Assembly (NCBI GenBank): GCA_030525685.1
Contig: JAUNEG010000002.1
Coordinates: 1 to 35,825 of the forward strand
Direction: 5' to 3'
DNA length: 35,825 nucleotides
Origin: Atopobiaceae bacterium
GTDB lineage: Bacteria; Actinomycetota; Coriobacteriia; Coriobacteriales; Atopobiaceae
The notes under the pieces are model-generated. The model was not told where the DNA came from. It saw only the letters and a list, made by a program, of their open reading frames with translations, and searched no databases. Shown here piece by piece: positions 16,489-23,936 of this stretch. A program made the translations under genes and the position numbers. Position 1 is the stretch's first letter. Each line of letters opens with the position of its first letter.

Positions 16489-16714
16489 GCTTAAGAAAAC
16501 TGAGTAGTTGTGAGTTGGCGCGGCCGCGCTGCTTAAAGAATCGGGGTAGTTGTAGGTCGAGAGGGACTTTTCGCTTGCTGAGCAGTGCTTCTCGCCGAGA
16601 AATCCCAGCTGGTACCTCCGTATCGCCAGATTCCCGCCCTCGGGGACCTACAACTACCCCGACCTCTTAAGCATCTCCGCGCCGCGAACCTACAACTACT
16701 CCGATTTCTTAAGC
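16489..16714. repeat. 226-bp nested inverted-repeat element, copy 2
   Basis: Four ~29-bp repeats (starts 16489 and 16531; inverted, ends 16672 and 16714) with exactly the spacing of copy 1. The inner pair is nearly perfect (GGGGTAGTTGTAGGTC / GACCTACAACTACCCC); the outer pair reads GAGTAGTTG / CAACTACTC. The core at ~16585-16612 matches the copy-1 core in reverse orientation (CTGGG.TTT..TCGGCGAGAAG), so the two are inverted relatives. It lies between a terminator and the thrS promoter; 16449-16488 and 16715-16780 show nothing else. Confidence 0.85.
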
Positions 16715-16793
16715 GATCCGCTGACACGGGGCGCGGCGCCGTACCCGGCCCGGGCGAGAGGGGAGTGCGCGCGTGCGCCACTTGTGGTAAACC

Positions 16794-16799
16794 TATACA
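16794..16799 (+). promoter_or_regulatory. Putative -10 box of the thrS leader transcript
   Basis: TATACA in the context GGTAAACCTATACAGG. Transcription would begin near 16806, just before the leader-peptide ribosome site. The -35 region is GC-rich and not recognisable. Confidence 0.5.
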
Positions 16800-16826
16800 G
16801 GACCGATTACGAAAGGCAGCACGCAG

Positions 16827-16871
16827 ATGCAGCGCTTCGCCGCACATATCTCCCGAACGCAGACTATCTAG
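16827..16871 (+). CDS. Putative 14-residue thrS leader peptide
   Basis: The short ORF reads MQRFAAHISRTQTI and then stops. An AAAGG ribosome site lies 10 bases before the ATG. Three of the last four residues, TQTI, are Thr or Ile, echoing the Thr/Ile-rich leader of the E. coli thr operon. A hairpin (CAGAC at 16860-16864 with GTCTG at 16874-16878) covers the Thr/Ile/stop codons, and an intrinsic terminator follows before thrS. This layout fits ribosome-mediated attenuation by charged tRNA-Thr. It is too short for family recognition, so the call rests on position alone. Confidence 0.5.
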   Translation: MQRFAAHISRTQTI

Positions 16872-16907
16872 GCGTCTGTCCATCCCGGCCGGCAGGCCCC
16901 GGGCAGG

Positions 16908-16953
16908 CGCCGCATATCGCTCGGCACCGCATGCGCGGTGTGCGGGCGTTTTT
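16908..16953 (+). terminator. Attenuator-type terminator in the thrS leader
   Basis: Nested stems: an outer CGCCGCA with TGCGGGCG (one bulged G) and an inner CACCGC/GCGGTG with loop ATGC, followed directly by TTTTT. It ends 33 bases before the thrS ATG, so it must be bypassed for thrS expression. The CGGCACCGCA part slightly resembles a T-box element, but the UGGN bases are not intact. Confidence 0.7.
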
Positions 16954-16985
16954 CATGTTCACACCCTGCTAGAAAGGTGCATCCC

Positions 16986-18749
16986 ATGAAGGTCCTGTAC
17001 AACGATGGTCACATCGACGAGTGCCCGGCCGAGGAGGCCACCCACGTCGTCCGTCACAGCGCCGCCCACATCATGGCGCAGGCCATCAAGCGCCTGTACC
17101 CCGAGGCCGACTTCGCCTACGGCCCCGCCACCGACAACGGCTTCTACTACGACATCGACCTCCCCGAGGGCCAGAAGATCTCCGAGGAGGACTTCCCGGC
17201 CATCGAGGCGGAGATGAAGAAGATCGTGAGGGAGAACCTCAAGTTCACCGTCTTCGAGCTCCCGCGCGCCGAGGCCATCGCCCTCATGGAGGAGCGCGGC
17301 GAGAAGTACAAGGTCGAGCACATCGGCGACCTTGCCGAGGACGCCCGCATCACCTTCTACCAGCAGGGCGAGTACATCGACATGTGCGTGGGCCCGCACC
17401 TCACCTACACCAAGGCGCTCAAGGCCTTCAAGCTCACCGGCGTCTCGGGCGCCTACTGGAAGGGCGACAAGGACAACAAGATGCTCATTCGCGTCAACGG
17501 CACCGCCTTCGCCACGAAGGAGGAGCTCGACGAGCACCTGCGCCTGCTCGAGGAGGCCAAGAAGCGCGACCACCGCAAGATCGGCCGCGAGATGGACATC
17601 TTCATGATGCGCGATGAGGCCCCCGGCTTCCCGTTCTTCCTGCCCAACGGCATGACGCTCAAGAACGAGCTGCTCGACTACTGGCGCGAGATCCACCGCG
17701 CCGCCGGCTACGTGGAGATCTCCACGCCCATGATCATGAGCAAGGAGCTCTGGAAGACCTCCGGCCACTGGGACCACTACAAGGACAACATGTACTCCAC
17801 GATCATCGACGACGAGGAGTACTGCGTTAAGCCCATGAACTGCCCGGGTGGCGTGCTCGTGTACTCCTCCAAGCCGCACAGCTACCGCGAGCTGCCCATC
17901 CGCGCCGGCGAGATCGGCCTGGTCCACCGCCACGAGATGCGCGGCGCCCTGCACGGCCTCTTCCGCGTGCGCTGCTTCAACCAGGACGACGCCCATCTCT
18001 TCGTCCGCCCCGACCAGCTCACCGACGAGATCGTCGGCGTCGTGAACCTCATCGACTCGGTGTACGAGAAGTTCGGCTTCACCTACCACCTCGAGCTCTC
18101 CACGCGCCCCGAGGACTCCATGGGCTCCGACGAGGACTGGGGGCGCGCCGAGGAGGCCCTTCGCGTGGCCCTCGAGAAGCTCGGCAAGGACTACGTGGTC
18201 AACGAGGGCGACGGCGCCTTCTACGGCCCCAAGATCGACTTCCACCTTGAGGACTCGCTCGGCCGCACCTGGCAGTGCGGCACGGTGCAGCTGGACTTCC
18301 AGATGCCCATCAACTTCGATCTGGAGTACACGGACGCCGACGGCTCCAAGAAGCGCCCGATCATGCTGCATCGCGTGTGCTTCGGCTCCATCGAGCGCTT
18401 CATCGGCATCCTGATCGAGCACTTCGCCGGCAAGTTCCCCACCTGGCTCGCGCCCTGCCAGGCCAAGGTCCTGCCCGTCTCCGAGAAGAGCCGCGACTAC
18501 GCACGCTCGGTTACCGAGAAGCTCGAGGCTGCGGGCATCCGCGCGGTCCTCGACGAGCGCGACGAGAAGATCGGCTACAAGATTCGCGAGGCTCGCAACA
18601 TCGACCGCCCGCCCTACATGCTCATCATCGGCGAGAAGGAGGTCGAGGCCGGCACCATCTCCGTCCGCGACCGCTCCAACGAGACCGTCTCCCGCGAGCT
18701 CGACGAGTTCGTCGCCGACGTCACGTCCGAGATCGCCGAGCGCCGCTAG
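16986..18749 (+). CDS. thrS: Threonine--tRNA ligase
   Basis: A 587-residue class II synthetase charging tRNA-Thr. The N-terminal TGS domain is essentially absent: after about 20 residues the protein goes into the editing domain (HVVRHSAAHIMAQAIKRLYP, with HxxxH, and later DMCVGPHLTYT). The catalytic core follows with FPFFLPNGMTLKNELLDYWREIH, MNCPGGV, RDELPIR-like SYRELPIRAGE, FRVRCFNQDDAHLF and the motif-3 region HRVCFGSIERFIGILIEH. The anticodon-binding domain is C-terminal (GYKIREARNIDRPPYMLIIGEKE). The short form is common in some lineages. AAAGGTG precedes the ATG at 16986; an in-frame upstream ATG lies inside the terminator. Expression is probably controlled by the leader attenuator. Confidence 0.95.
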   Translation: MKVLYNDGHIDECPAEEATHVVRHSAAHIMAQAIKRLYPEADFAYGPATDNGFYYDIDLPEGQKISEEDFPAIEAEMKKIVRENLKFTVFELPRAEAIALMEERGEKYKVEHIGDLAEDARITFYQQGEYIDMCVGPHLTYTKALKAFKLTGVSGAYWKGDKDNKMLIRVNGTAFATKEELDEHLRLLEEAKKRDHRKIGREMDIFMMRDEAPGFPFFLPNGMTLKNELLDYWREIHRAAGYVEISTPMIMSKELWKTSGHWDHYKDNMYSTIIDDEEYCVKPMNCPGGVLVYSSKPHSYRELPIRAGEIGLVHRHEMRGALHGLFRVRCFNQDDAHLFVRPDQLTDEIVGVVNLIDSVYEKFGFTYHLELSTRPEDSMGSDEDWGRAEEALRVALEKLGKDYVVNEGDGAFYGPKIDFHLEDSLGRTWQCGTVQLDFQMPINFDLEYTDADGSKKRPIMLHRVCFGSIERFIGILIEHFAGKFPTWLAPCQAKVLPVSEKSRDYARSVTEKLEAAGIRAVLDERDEKIGYKIREARNIDRPPYMLIIGEKEVEAGTISVRDRSNETVSRELDEFVADVTSEIAERR

Positions 18750-18770
18750 GTGGGCGAGGGACATCTCGAC

Positions 18771-19058
18771 ATGGACGCACTCTCGGCGCTCTCGTCCCAG
18801 ATGGGACGGGAGCGCTGGCGCGCTCTGTCCGACTCGGCCCAGGTTGTTGCCAACTACCTCGCGTGCCACCCTCGCGTCGAGGCCGTGCGCTATCCCGGCC
18901 TCAAGACGGATCCCGACTTCCCGCGAGCCGCCAACGGGCTCGTCGGCGGCTTCGGCCCGCGCGTGGCGTATCTCGCGGCGGGGGAGTGGCGCCTCTGGGA
19001 GGCCGACGAGCGCGATCCGCGCGATCAGGTCATGGAGCTCGAGCGCGCCCTCGTGTGA
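18771..19058 (+). CDS. Small protein resembling the C-terminal part of Cys/Met-metabolism PLP enzymes
   Basis: About 95 residues (102 if started at the GTG at 18750, directly after the thrS stop). The stretch VANYLACHPRVEAVRYPGLK followed by GLVGGFGPRVAYL matches the cystathionine gamma-synthase/O-acetylhomoserine sulfhydrylase family just after the PLP-lysine domain. No PLP lysine, substrate site or N-terminal domain is present. It may be a degraded remnant or a small protein derived from such an enzyme. GAGGGA lies 9 bases before the ATG at 18771. Codon use is normal and the frame is intact, so decay is not proven. Confidence 0.6.
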   Translation: MDALSALSSQMGRERWRALSDSAQVVANYLACHPRVEAVRYPGLKTDPDFPRAANGLVGGFGPRVAYLAAGEWRLWEADERDPRDQVMELERALV

Positions 19059-19086
19059 GACAAATGAACTTGCCCCCTTGTCTCAC
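19055..19086. terminator. Inverted repeat between convergent reading frames
   Basis: A perfect 9-bp stem GTGAGACAA / TTGTCTCAC with a 14-base loop. It covers the stop of the small PLP-like gene and the 3' end of the convergent DeoR remnant. There are no strong T-runs, but the position suits a bidirectional terminator. Confidence 0.5.
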
Positions 19087-19694
19087 TACAGCACTGTGAC
19101 CTCGGCCTCCTCGCAGTACTTCTTGAAGTGCTCGGTGAGGTTGCCGTCAGAGACGACGTGGTCGACGTCAGAGAGTCCACAGATCTTGAAGGCGCTCTTC
19201 CCTCCCAGCTTGGAGGAGTCCATGAGCACCGCGGTCCGCTCCGCGCGCGAGATGAGCGCGCGCTTGAGCGCCGCCTCGTCGTCGGGGCCGCAGGCAAAGC
19301 CGGAGGAGGACTGGAACGACGTCACACCGAGGAGCAGCAGGTCAAAGCTCAGCGCATTCACGTCCTCAACGCTCTTCGAGCCATTGAGGCTCAGGCTGTA
19401 GCGGTTGAGCGTGCCACCGATCATGATGGTGCGGGTGCGCTCGAGCCGAGCGAGTTCCGCCGCGCAGGTGAGGCTGTTCGTGAAAACGATCATGCGCATG
19501 TCGTCCAGCTCGCGGGCGAGTGCCGTGGTGGTCGACCCCGAGTCGAGGAAGATCGTGCTGTCCGGACGCAGCAGCTCCTTGGCCTTGCGCGCAATGATGG
19601 CCTTGCTCTCCACGTTGCGCGTGTTGCGGTTCAGGAGGAGGTCGTCGGTCCCTACCACATATTCGACCGAGCGCGCCCCGCCGTGTGTGCGGAC
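19086..19694 (-). pseudogene. DeoR-family regulator remnant lacking its DNA-binding domain
   Basis: About 200 residues of a DeoR-type effector domain: VRTHGGARS at the start, then NRNTRNVESKAIIARKAKELL, the FLDSGSTTTALARELDD sugar-phosphate loop, MIGGTLNRYSLSLNG, LLLGVTSF and MDSSKLGGKSAFKICGLSDVDHVVSD. The N-terminal winged helix (about 50 residues) that normally precedes VRTHGGA is missing. Homology stops exactly where the divergent EIIA gene begins (19696), so the 5' end was cut at this junction. The frame stays open to an ATG at 19754, but that tail is antisense to the EIIA gene. It was probably once the regulator of a PTS operon. Confidence 0.82.
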
Positions 19695-19695
19695 G

Positions 19696-20119
19696 ATGAT
19701 CGAGGCGAGCGACATCCGGCTCGGCCTTGCTCCCGTCAGCCGCGAGCAGTGCATCCGTGACTCCGGGGCCTTTCTCGTGGAGCGCGGCTGCGTGAGCGAG
19801 CCCTACGTGGACGCCATGGTGGAGCGCGACCGTCTCACCAGTGTCCGCATCGGCATGGGCATTGCCATCCCGCATGGCACCAACGAGGCCAAGGAGGCCG
19901 TCGAGAAGACCGGCGTGGTGCTGCAGCAATACCCCGAGGGTGTGGACTTTGACGGAGAGAAGGCTCAGCTCGTCTTTGGCATCGCCGGCAGGGGGGGGGG
20001 AGCATCTCGAGGTCCTCGCCAACATTTGTCGCATCCTCGAGGACGAGGCAGTCCTCGAGAGGATGAAGACGACCAATGACGTGGACTGGGTGCAGCGTGT
20101 GCTCACCGGTGCTCACTAG
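19696..20119 (+). pseudogene. Mannitol/fructose-type PTS EIIA, frameshifted in a G10 tract
   Basis: Together about 140 residues, the full length of a stand-alone EIIA of the mannitol type, which passes phosphate from HPr to the membrane EIIB/C. Visible are RLGLAPVSREQCIRDSGAFLVERG, then IGMGIAIPHGTNEA with the phosphorylated His, then VLQQYPEGVDFDGEKAQLVFGIAG. The frame breaks in ten G residues at 19991-20000. One G fewer would give RGGEHLEVLANICRIL, the family sequence, continuing to the stop at 20117-20119. The ATG at 19696 abuts the DeoR remnant, so its own promoter region is gone. It could be decayed, a sequence error, or a phase-variable switch; decay is favoured by the truncated neighbour and the absence of other PTS genes. 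Confidence 0.8.
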
Positions 20120-20169
20120 GCAATTCAGCGCGCTTGGCTCCCAGGCGCCGGGCGCGCGTTGCGTCATGG

Positions 20170-20200
20170 TATACTCAACGCGTGTGCACAAAAGCGTGCA
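20170..20200 (+). promoter_or_regulatory. adhE promoter -10 with overlapping palindromic operator
   Basis: TATACT at 20170-20175 is a strong -10 box, preceded by TGG. Just after the expected start point lies TGCAC-aaaagc-GTGCA (20185-20200), a palindrome placed where a repressor would block initiation. Redox repressors such as Rex bind sites of this size before adhE in many anaerobes, but the sequence does not match the Rex consensus closely. Confidence 0.5.
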
Positions 20201-20289
20201 TGTAGGTCCGTACCACAGCGCTTTACCTTGTCCTTTGTACGACCGAGCTGCGATGCGTCGCTGTCCGGTCCGAGAAATAGGAGGAACGC

Positions 20290-22911
20290 ATGGCAGACTA
20301 CGTGAGGACCCCGATCGACAGCGTCGAGGCGCTGCAGGAGCGCATCAAGGAGATGCGCGCCGCGCAGGCCGAGTTCGCTACGTTCACCCAGGAGCAGGTG
20401 GACAAGATCTTCTATGAGGCCGCCATGGCCGCCAACAAGGCCCGCATCCCGCTGGCCAAGATGGCCGTCGAGGAGACCGGCTACGGCGTCATGGAGGACA
20501 AGGTCATCAAGAACCACTACGCCTCCGAGTACATCTACAACAAGTACAAGGACATGAAGACGTGCGACGTCATCTCCGACGACCCCGCCTTCGGCTACAA
20601 GCAGATCGCCGAGCCGCTCGGCATCGTCGCCGCCGTCATCCCGACGACCAACCCCACCTCCACCGCGATCTTCAAGACGCTCATCTCCCTGAAGACCCGC
20701 AACGCGATTCTCATCTCCCCGCACCCGCGCGCCGGCAAGTGCACCGCCGAGGCCGCCCGCATCGTGCGCGAGGCCGCCGAGGCCGCCGGTGCCCCCAAGG
20801 GCATCATCGACTGGGTCGACGTGCCGTCCCTCGACATGACCTCCGAGCTCATGCGCTCCGCTGACATCATCCTGGCCACCGGTGGCCCGGGCATGGTCAA
20901 CGCGGCCTATTCCTCCGGCAAGCCGGCCCTCGGCGTCGGCCCGGGCAACAACCCCGCCATCATCGACGACACCGCCGACATCGAGCTCTCCGTCAACTCG
21001 ATCATCCACTCCAAGACCTTCGACTACGGCATGATCTGCGCCACCGAGCAGAACGTCATCGTCCTCGACAAGGTCTACAACAAGGTCAAGGCCGAGTTCG
21101 AGAAGCGCGGCTGCTACTTCCTCAAGGGCGACGAGATCGCCAAGGTCGGCAACACCGTCATCGTCAACGGCGGCGTCAACGCCAAGATGGTCGGCCAGCC
21201 CGCCCCCAAGATCGCCGAGGCCGCCGGCGTGACCGTCCCGGCCAGCACCAAGGTCCTCATCGGCGAGGTCGAGTCCGTCGAGCCGTCCGAGCCGTGGGCG
21301 CACGAGAAGCTCACCACGATCCTCGGCATGTATCGCGCCAAGAACTGGGAGGACGCCCTCTCCAAGGCCGAGCGCCTCATCGCCGACGGCGGCTACGGCC
21401 ACACGAGCTCGCTGTTTATCGACACCCGCGAGACCGAGAAGATGGCCGAGCACGCCAAGCGCATGAAGACGTGCCGCATCCTCATCAACACCCCGGCCGC
21501 CCAGGGCGGCATCGGCGACATCTACAACTTCAAGATGCCGCCGTCGCTGACGCTCGGCTGCGGCTCCTGGGGCGGCAACTCCGTCTCGGGCAACGTCGGC
21601 CCCCAGCACCTGCTCAACATCAAGTCCGTCGCAGAGAGGCGTGAGAACATGCTGTGGTTCCGTGTTCCCGAGAAGGTCTTCTTCAAGAAGGGCTGCATGC
21701 CCGTGGCGCTGCGCGAGCTCTCCGAGGTCTACAACAAGAAGCGCGCCTTCATCGTCACCGACTCCTTCCTCTACAAGAGCGGCTTCACCAAGAAGATCGA
21801 GGCGTCCCTCGACGAGCAGGGCATCGTCTACTCCAGCTTCTGGTCCATCTCGCCCGATCCCAAGCTCCAGGACTGCGAGCGCGGCCTCGAGCAGGTCAAG
21901 GCCTTCGAGCCCGACTGCATCATCGCCATCGGCGGCGGCTCCGCGATGGACGCCGGCAAGATCATGTGGATGATGTACGAGCACCCCGAGGCCAAGTTCG
22001 AGGACATGGCCATGGACTTCATGGACATCCGCAAGCGCGTCTACACGTTCCCGCAGATGGGCGAGAAGGCCTTCTTCGTGGCCATCCCCACCTCCTCCGG
22101 CACCGGCTCCGAGGTGACGCCCTTCTCGATCATCACCGACGCCAACACGGGCACCAAGTGGCCGATCGCCGACTACCAGCTCCTGCCCAACATGGCCATC
22201 GTCGACACCGACAACATGATGACCCAGCCCAAGGGCCTGACCGCCGCCTCCGGCGTCGACGTCCTCACGCACGCCCTCGAGGCCTACGTCTCCATCATGG
22301 CGTCCGACTACACCGACGGCCTCGCCCTGCGCGCGATGAAGCTCGTCCTCACCTACCTCGAGCGCGCCTATGACGACGGCACCGACGTCGAGGCCCGTGA
22401 CCACATGGCCAACGCGTCCTGCCTCGCCGGCATGGCCTTCGCCAACGCCTTCCTCGGCGTCAACCACTCCATGGCCCACAAGCTCGGCGCCTACCACCAC
22501 ATCGCGCACGGCCTGGCCAACGCCGTCATCCTCACCCGCGTCATGCGCTACAACGCCGCGGAGCGCCCGGTGAAGATGGGCACCTTCCCACAGTACGACC
22601 ACCCCAAGACCCTGGCTCGCTATGCCGAGGCAGGTCGCTTCTGCGGCATCAAGGGCCGCAACGACCAGGAGGTCTTCGAGAACTTCGTCGCCCGCATCGA
22701 GGAGGTCAAGGCTCACGTGGGCGTGCCCGAGACCATCGCCGGCTTCGGCGTCACCGAGGAGGACTTCCTCGCCACGCTCGACGAGATGTCCGAGAACGCG
22801 TTCAACGACCAGTGCACCGGCGCCAACCCGCGCTACCCGCTCATCTCCGAGATCAAGGAGCTCTACCTCGACGCCTTCTACGGCCGCGAGCCCAGCTCCT
22901 ACGAGGACTAG
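20290..22911 (+). CDS. adhE: Bifunctional aldehyde-alcohol dehydrogenase
   Basis: An 873-residue AdhE reducing acetyl-CoA to acetaldehyde and then ethanol with two NADH; it regenerates NAD in fermentation and forms filaments (spirosomes). Residues 1 to ~440 are the CoA-acylating aldehyde dehydrogenase domain, with IPTTNPTSTAIFKTLISLKTRN and the catalytic cysteine in YGMICATEQNV. Residues ~450-873 are the iron alcohol dehydrogenase domain, with AIGGGSAMDAGKIMW, PTSSGTGSEVTPF and the iron-ligand segments HALEAYVS and GVNHSMAHKLGAYHHIAHG. AGGAGG precedes the ATG. It is the first gene after the decayed PTS area and has its own promoter. Length and motifs are normal. Confidence 0.97.
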   Translation: MADYVRTPIDSVEALQERIKEMRAAQAEFATFTQEQVDKIFYEAAMAANKARIPLAKMAVEETGYGVMEDKVIKNHYASEYIYNKYKDMKTCDVISDDPAFGYKQIAEPLGIVAAVIPTTNPTSTAIFKTLISLKTRNAILISPHPRAGKCTAEAARIVREAAEAAGAPKGIIDWVDVPSLDMTSELMRSADIILATGGPGMVNAAYSSGKPALGVGPGNNPAIIDDTADIELSVNSIIHSKTFDYGMICATEQNVIVLDKVYNKVKAEFEKRGCYFLKGDEIAKVGNTVIVNGGVNAKMVGQPAPKIAEAAGVTVPASTKVLIGEVESVEPSEPWAHEKLTTILGMYRAKNWEDALSKAERLIADGGYGHTSSLFIDTRETEKMAEHAKRMKTCRILINTPAAQGGIGDIYNFKMPPSLTLGCGSWGGNSVSGNVGPQHLLNIKSVAERRENMLWFRVPEKVFFKKGCMPVALRELSEVYNKKRAFIVTDSFLYKSGFTKKIEASLDEQGIVYSSFWSISPDPKLQDCERGLEQVKAFEPDCIIAIGGGSAMDAGKIMWMMYEHPEAKFEDMAMDFMDIRKRVYTFPQMGEKAFFVAIPTSSGTGSEVTPFSIITDANTGTKWPIADYQLLPNMAIVDTDNMMTQPKGLTAASGVDVLTHALEAYVSIMASDYTDGLALRAMKLVLTYLERAYDDGTDVEARDHMANASCLAGMAFANAFLGVNHSMAHKLGAYHHIAHGLANAVILTRVMRYNAAERPVKMGTFPQYDHPKTLARYAEAGRFCGIKGRNDQEVFENFVARIEEVKAHVGVPETIAGFGVTEEDFLATLDEMSENAFNDQCTGANPRYPLISEIKELYLDAFYGREPSSYED

Positions 22912-22950
22912 TCCGCACACGTTCTTCTCGTTGCCCAGAAGGAGGCAGCA

Positions 22951-23724
22951 ATGGAACTTTCTGACAGCAAGCAGGTCATCGTCGAGCGCCACAACAAGGT
23001 CGTCTACGTCGACGGCGGTCGCATCGTCAAGGTCTTCAAGGCCACGAAGCCCGCTTCCGACGTCTTCAACGAGGCGCTCAACATCGCCCGCGTCATCGAG
23101 GCCGGCGTCCGCGTGCCGAAGGTCCTCGAGGTCTCCCAGGTCGCCGATGGCTCCTGGGCTCTCTCCACGGAGTACGTCGAGGGCGTCACCATGCGCTCGC
23201 TGATGGACGCCGCCGAGGGCACCCCCGAGTACGACAAGCTCCTCGAGCAGTTCGTCGACTTCCAGATTGAGATCCAGGGCATCCGCGGCTCCGACCTCAT
23301 GAAGGACCAGAAGACCAAGATCGCCGGCATGGTGGGAAAGGCCCCCGAGCTCGATCCGTCCGTGCGCTACGACCTCCAGATGAGGGCCGACCGCATGGCG
23401 CCGGGCCGCAGCATCTGCCACTGCGACTTCAACCCGTCCAACGTGATCGTCGCCGAGGACGGCACGCTCTACGCCTGCGACTGGACCCACGTCACCCGCG
23501 GCCTGCCCGAGGCCGACGCCGCGATGACCTACATCCTCTTCAAGATGTATCACCCCGGCCACGCCGAGGCCTACCTCGACCTCTTCTCCAAGAAGGCCGA
23601 CATCGCCAAGCAGAAGGTCCACTACTGGGTGCCCGTCATGGCCGCCGCCGAGCTCTCCCGCGGCCGCAAGTACGCCGAGGAGTTCCTCCGCAGCCAGGTC
23701 GACGCCGCGGTTGACACCGACTAG
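22951..23724 (+). CDS. Aminoglycoside/choline kinase-like phosphotransferase
   Basis: A 257-residue protein with an eukaryotic-like kinase fold. An N-terminal lobe (VVYVDGGRIVKVFKA with the ATP-contacting Lys) is followed by LSTEYVEGVTMRSLMD as hinge. The catalytic loop ICHCDFNPSNVIV has the HxDxxxxN pattern, and YACDWTHVTRG gives the metal-binding Asp. Family members phosphorylate small hydroxylated molecules, and many annotated this way are not antibiotic-resistance enzymes. It lies 39 bases after adhE with its own AGAAGGAGG site and may be cotranscribed. The substrate cannot be told from sequence. Confidence 0.82.
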   Translation: MELSDSKQVIVERHNKVVYVDGGRIVKVFKATKPASDVFNEALNIARVIEAGVRVPKVLEVSQVADGSWALSTEYVEGVTMRSLMDAAEGTPEYDKLLEQFVDFQIEIQGIRGSDLMKDQKTKIAGMVGKAPELDPSVRYDLQMRADRMAPGRSICHCDFNPSNVIVAEDGTLYACDWTHVTRGLPEADAAMTYILFKMYHPGHAEAYLDLFSKKADIAKQKVHYWVPVMAAAELSRGRKYAEEFLRSQVDAAVDTD

Positions 23725-23747
23725 CGCCCGCCGCATCGCACGACTTC

Positions 23748-23782
23748 GGACCCGTCAGCCCCCCGGCTGGCGGGTCCTTCTC
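23748..23782 (+). terminator. Rho-independent terminator of the adhE-kinase unit
   Basis: A 13-bp stem GGACCCGTCAGCC / GGCTGGCGGGTCC (one G-U pair) with a CCCC loop, followed by a short TTCTC tract. Confidence 0.85.
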
Positions 23783-23832
23783 GTCCGCGCTAGTTTGTGG
23801 CACCGCGCGTCATAACCTCATGTCAAACGACT

Positions 23833-23897
23833 CGAGTGACGGGTTTTACGCATGCGGGCAGGTTTTTGACCTGGCAGTGCGTAAAACCCGTCACTCG
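23833..23897. repeat. Long perfect inverted repeat (hairpin element)
   Basis: Arms of 20 bp, CGAGTGACGGGTTTTACGCA and its exact complement, enclose 25 bases. Those bases form a further stem (TGC and CAGGT with ACCTG and GCA) around a T-rich loop. Unlike the surrounding DNA it carries GGGTTTT and AAAACCC blocks. It lies between the convergent kinase and folA genes, so it could end transcription on both strands, or be a small mobile palindrome. Confidence 0.8.
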
Positions 23898-23936
23898 CTC
23901 GGGAGGCGTGCTCTGAGAGGCGATAAGGACGAGCGG

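Noticed and set aside
16489..16714. CRISPR array
   Set aside because: The four repeats are in inverted pairs rather than a direct series, spacers differ in length, and no cas genes are present.
16900..16960. T-box riboswitch for thrS
   Set aside because: CGGCACCGCA resembles the T-box core, but the UGGN needed to pair with the tRNA end is changed, and no stem I with specifier loop is recognisable. The leader-peptide model fits better.
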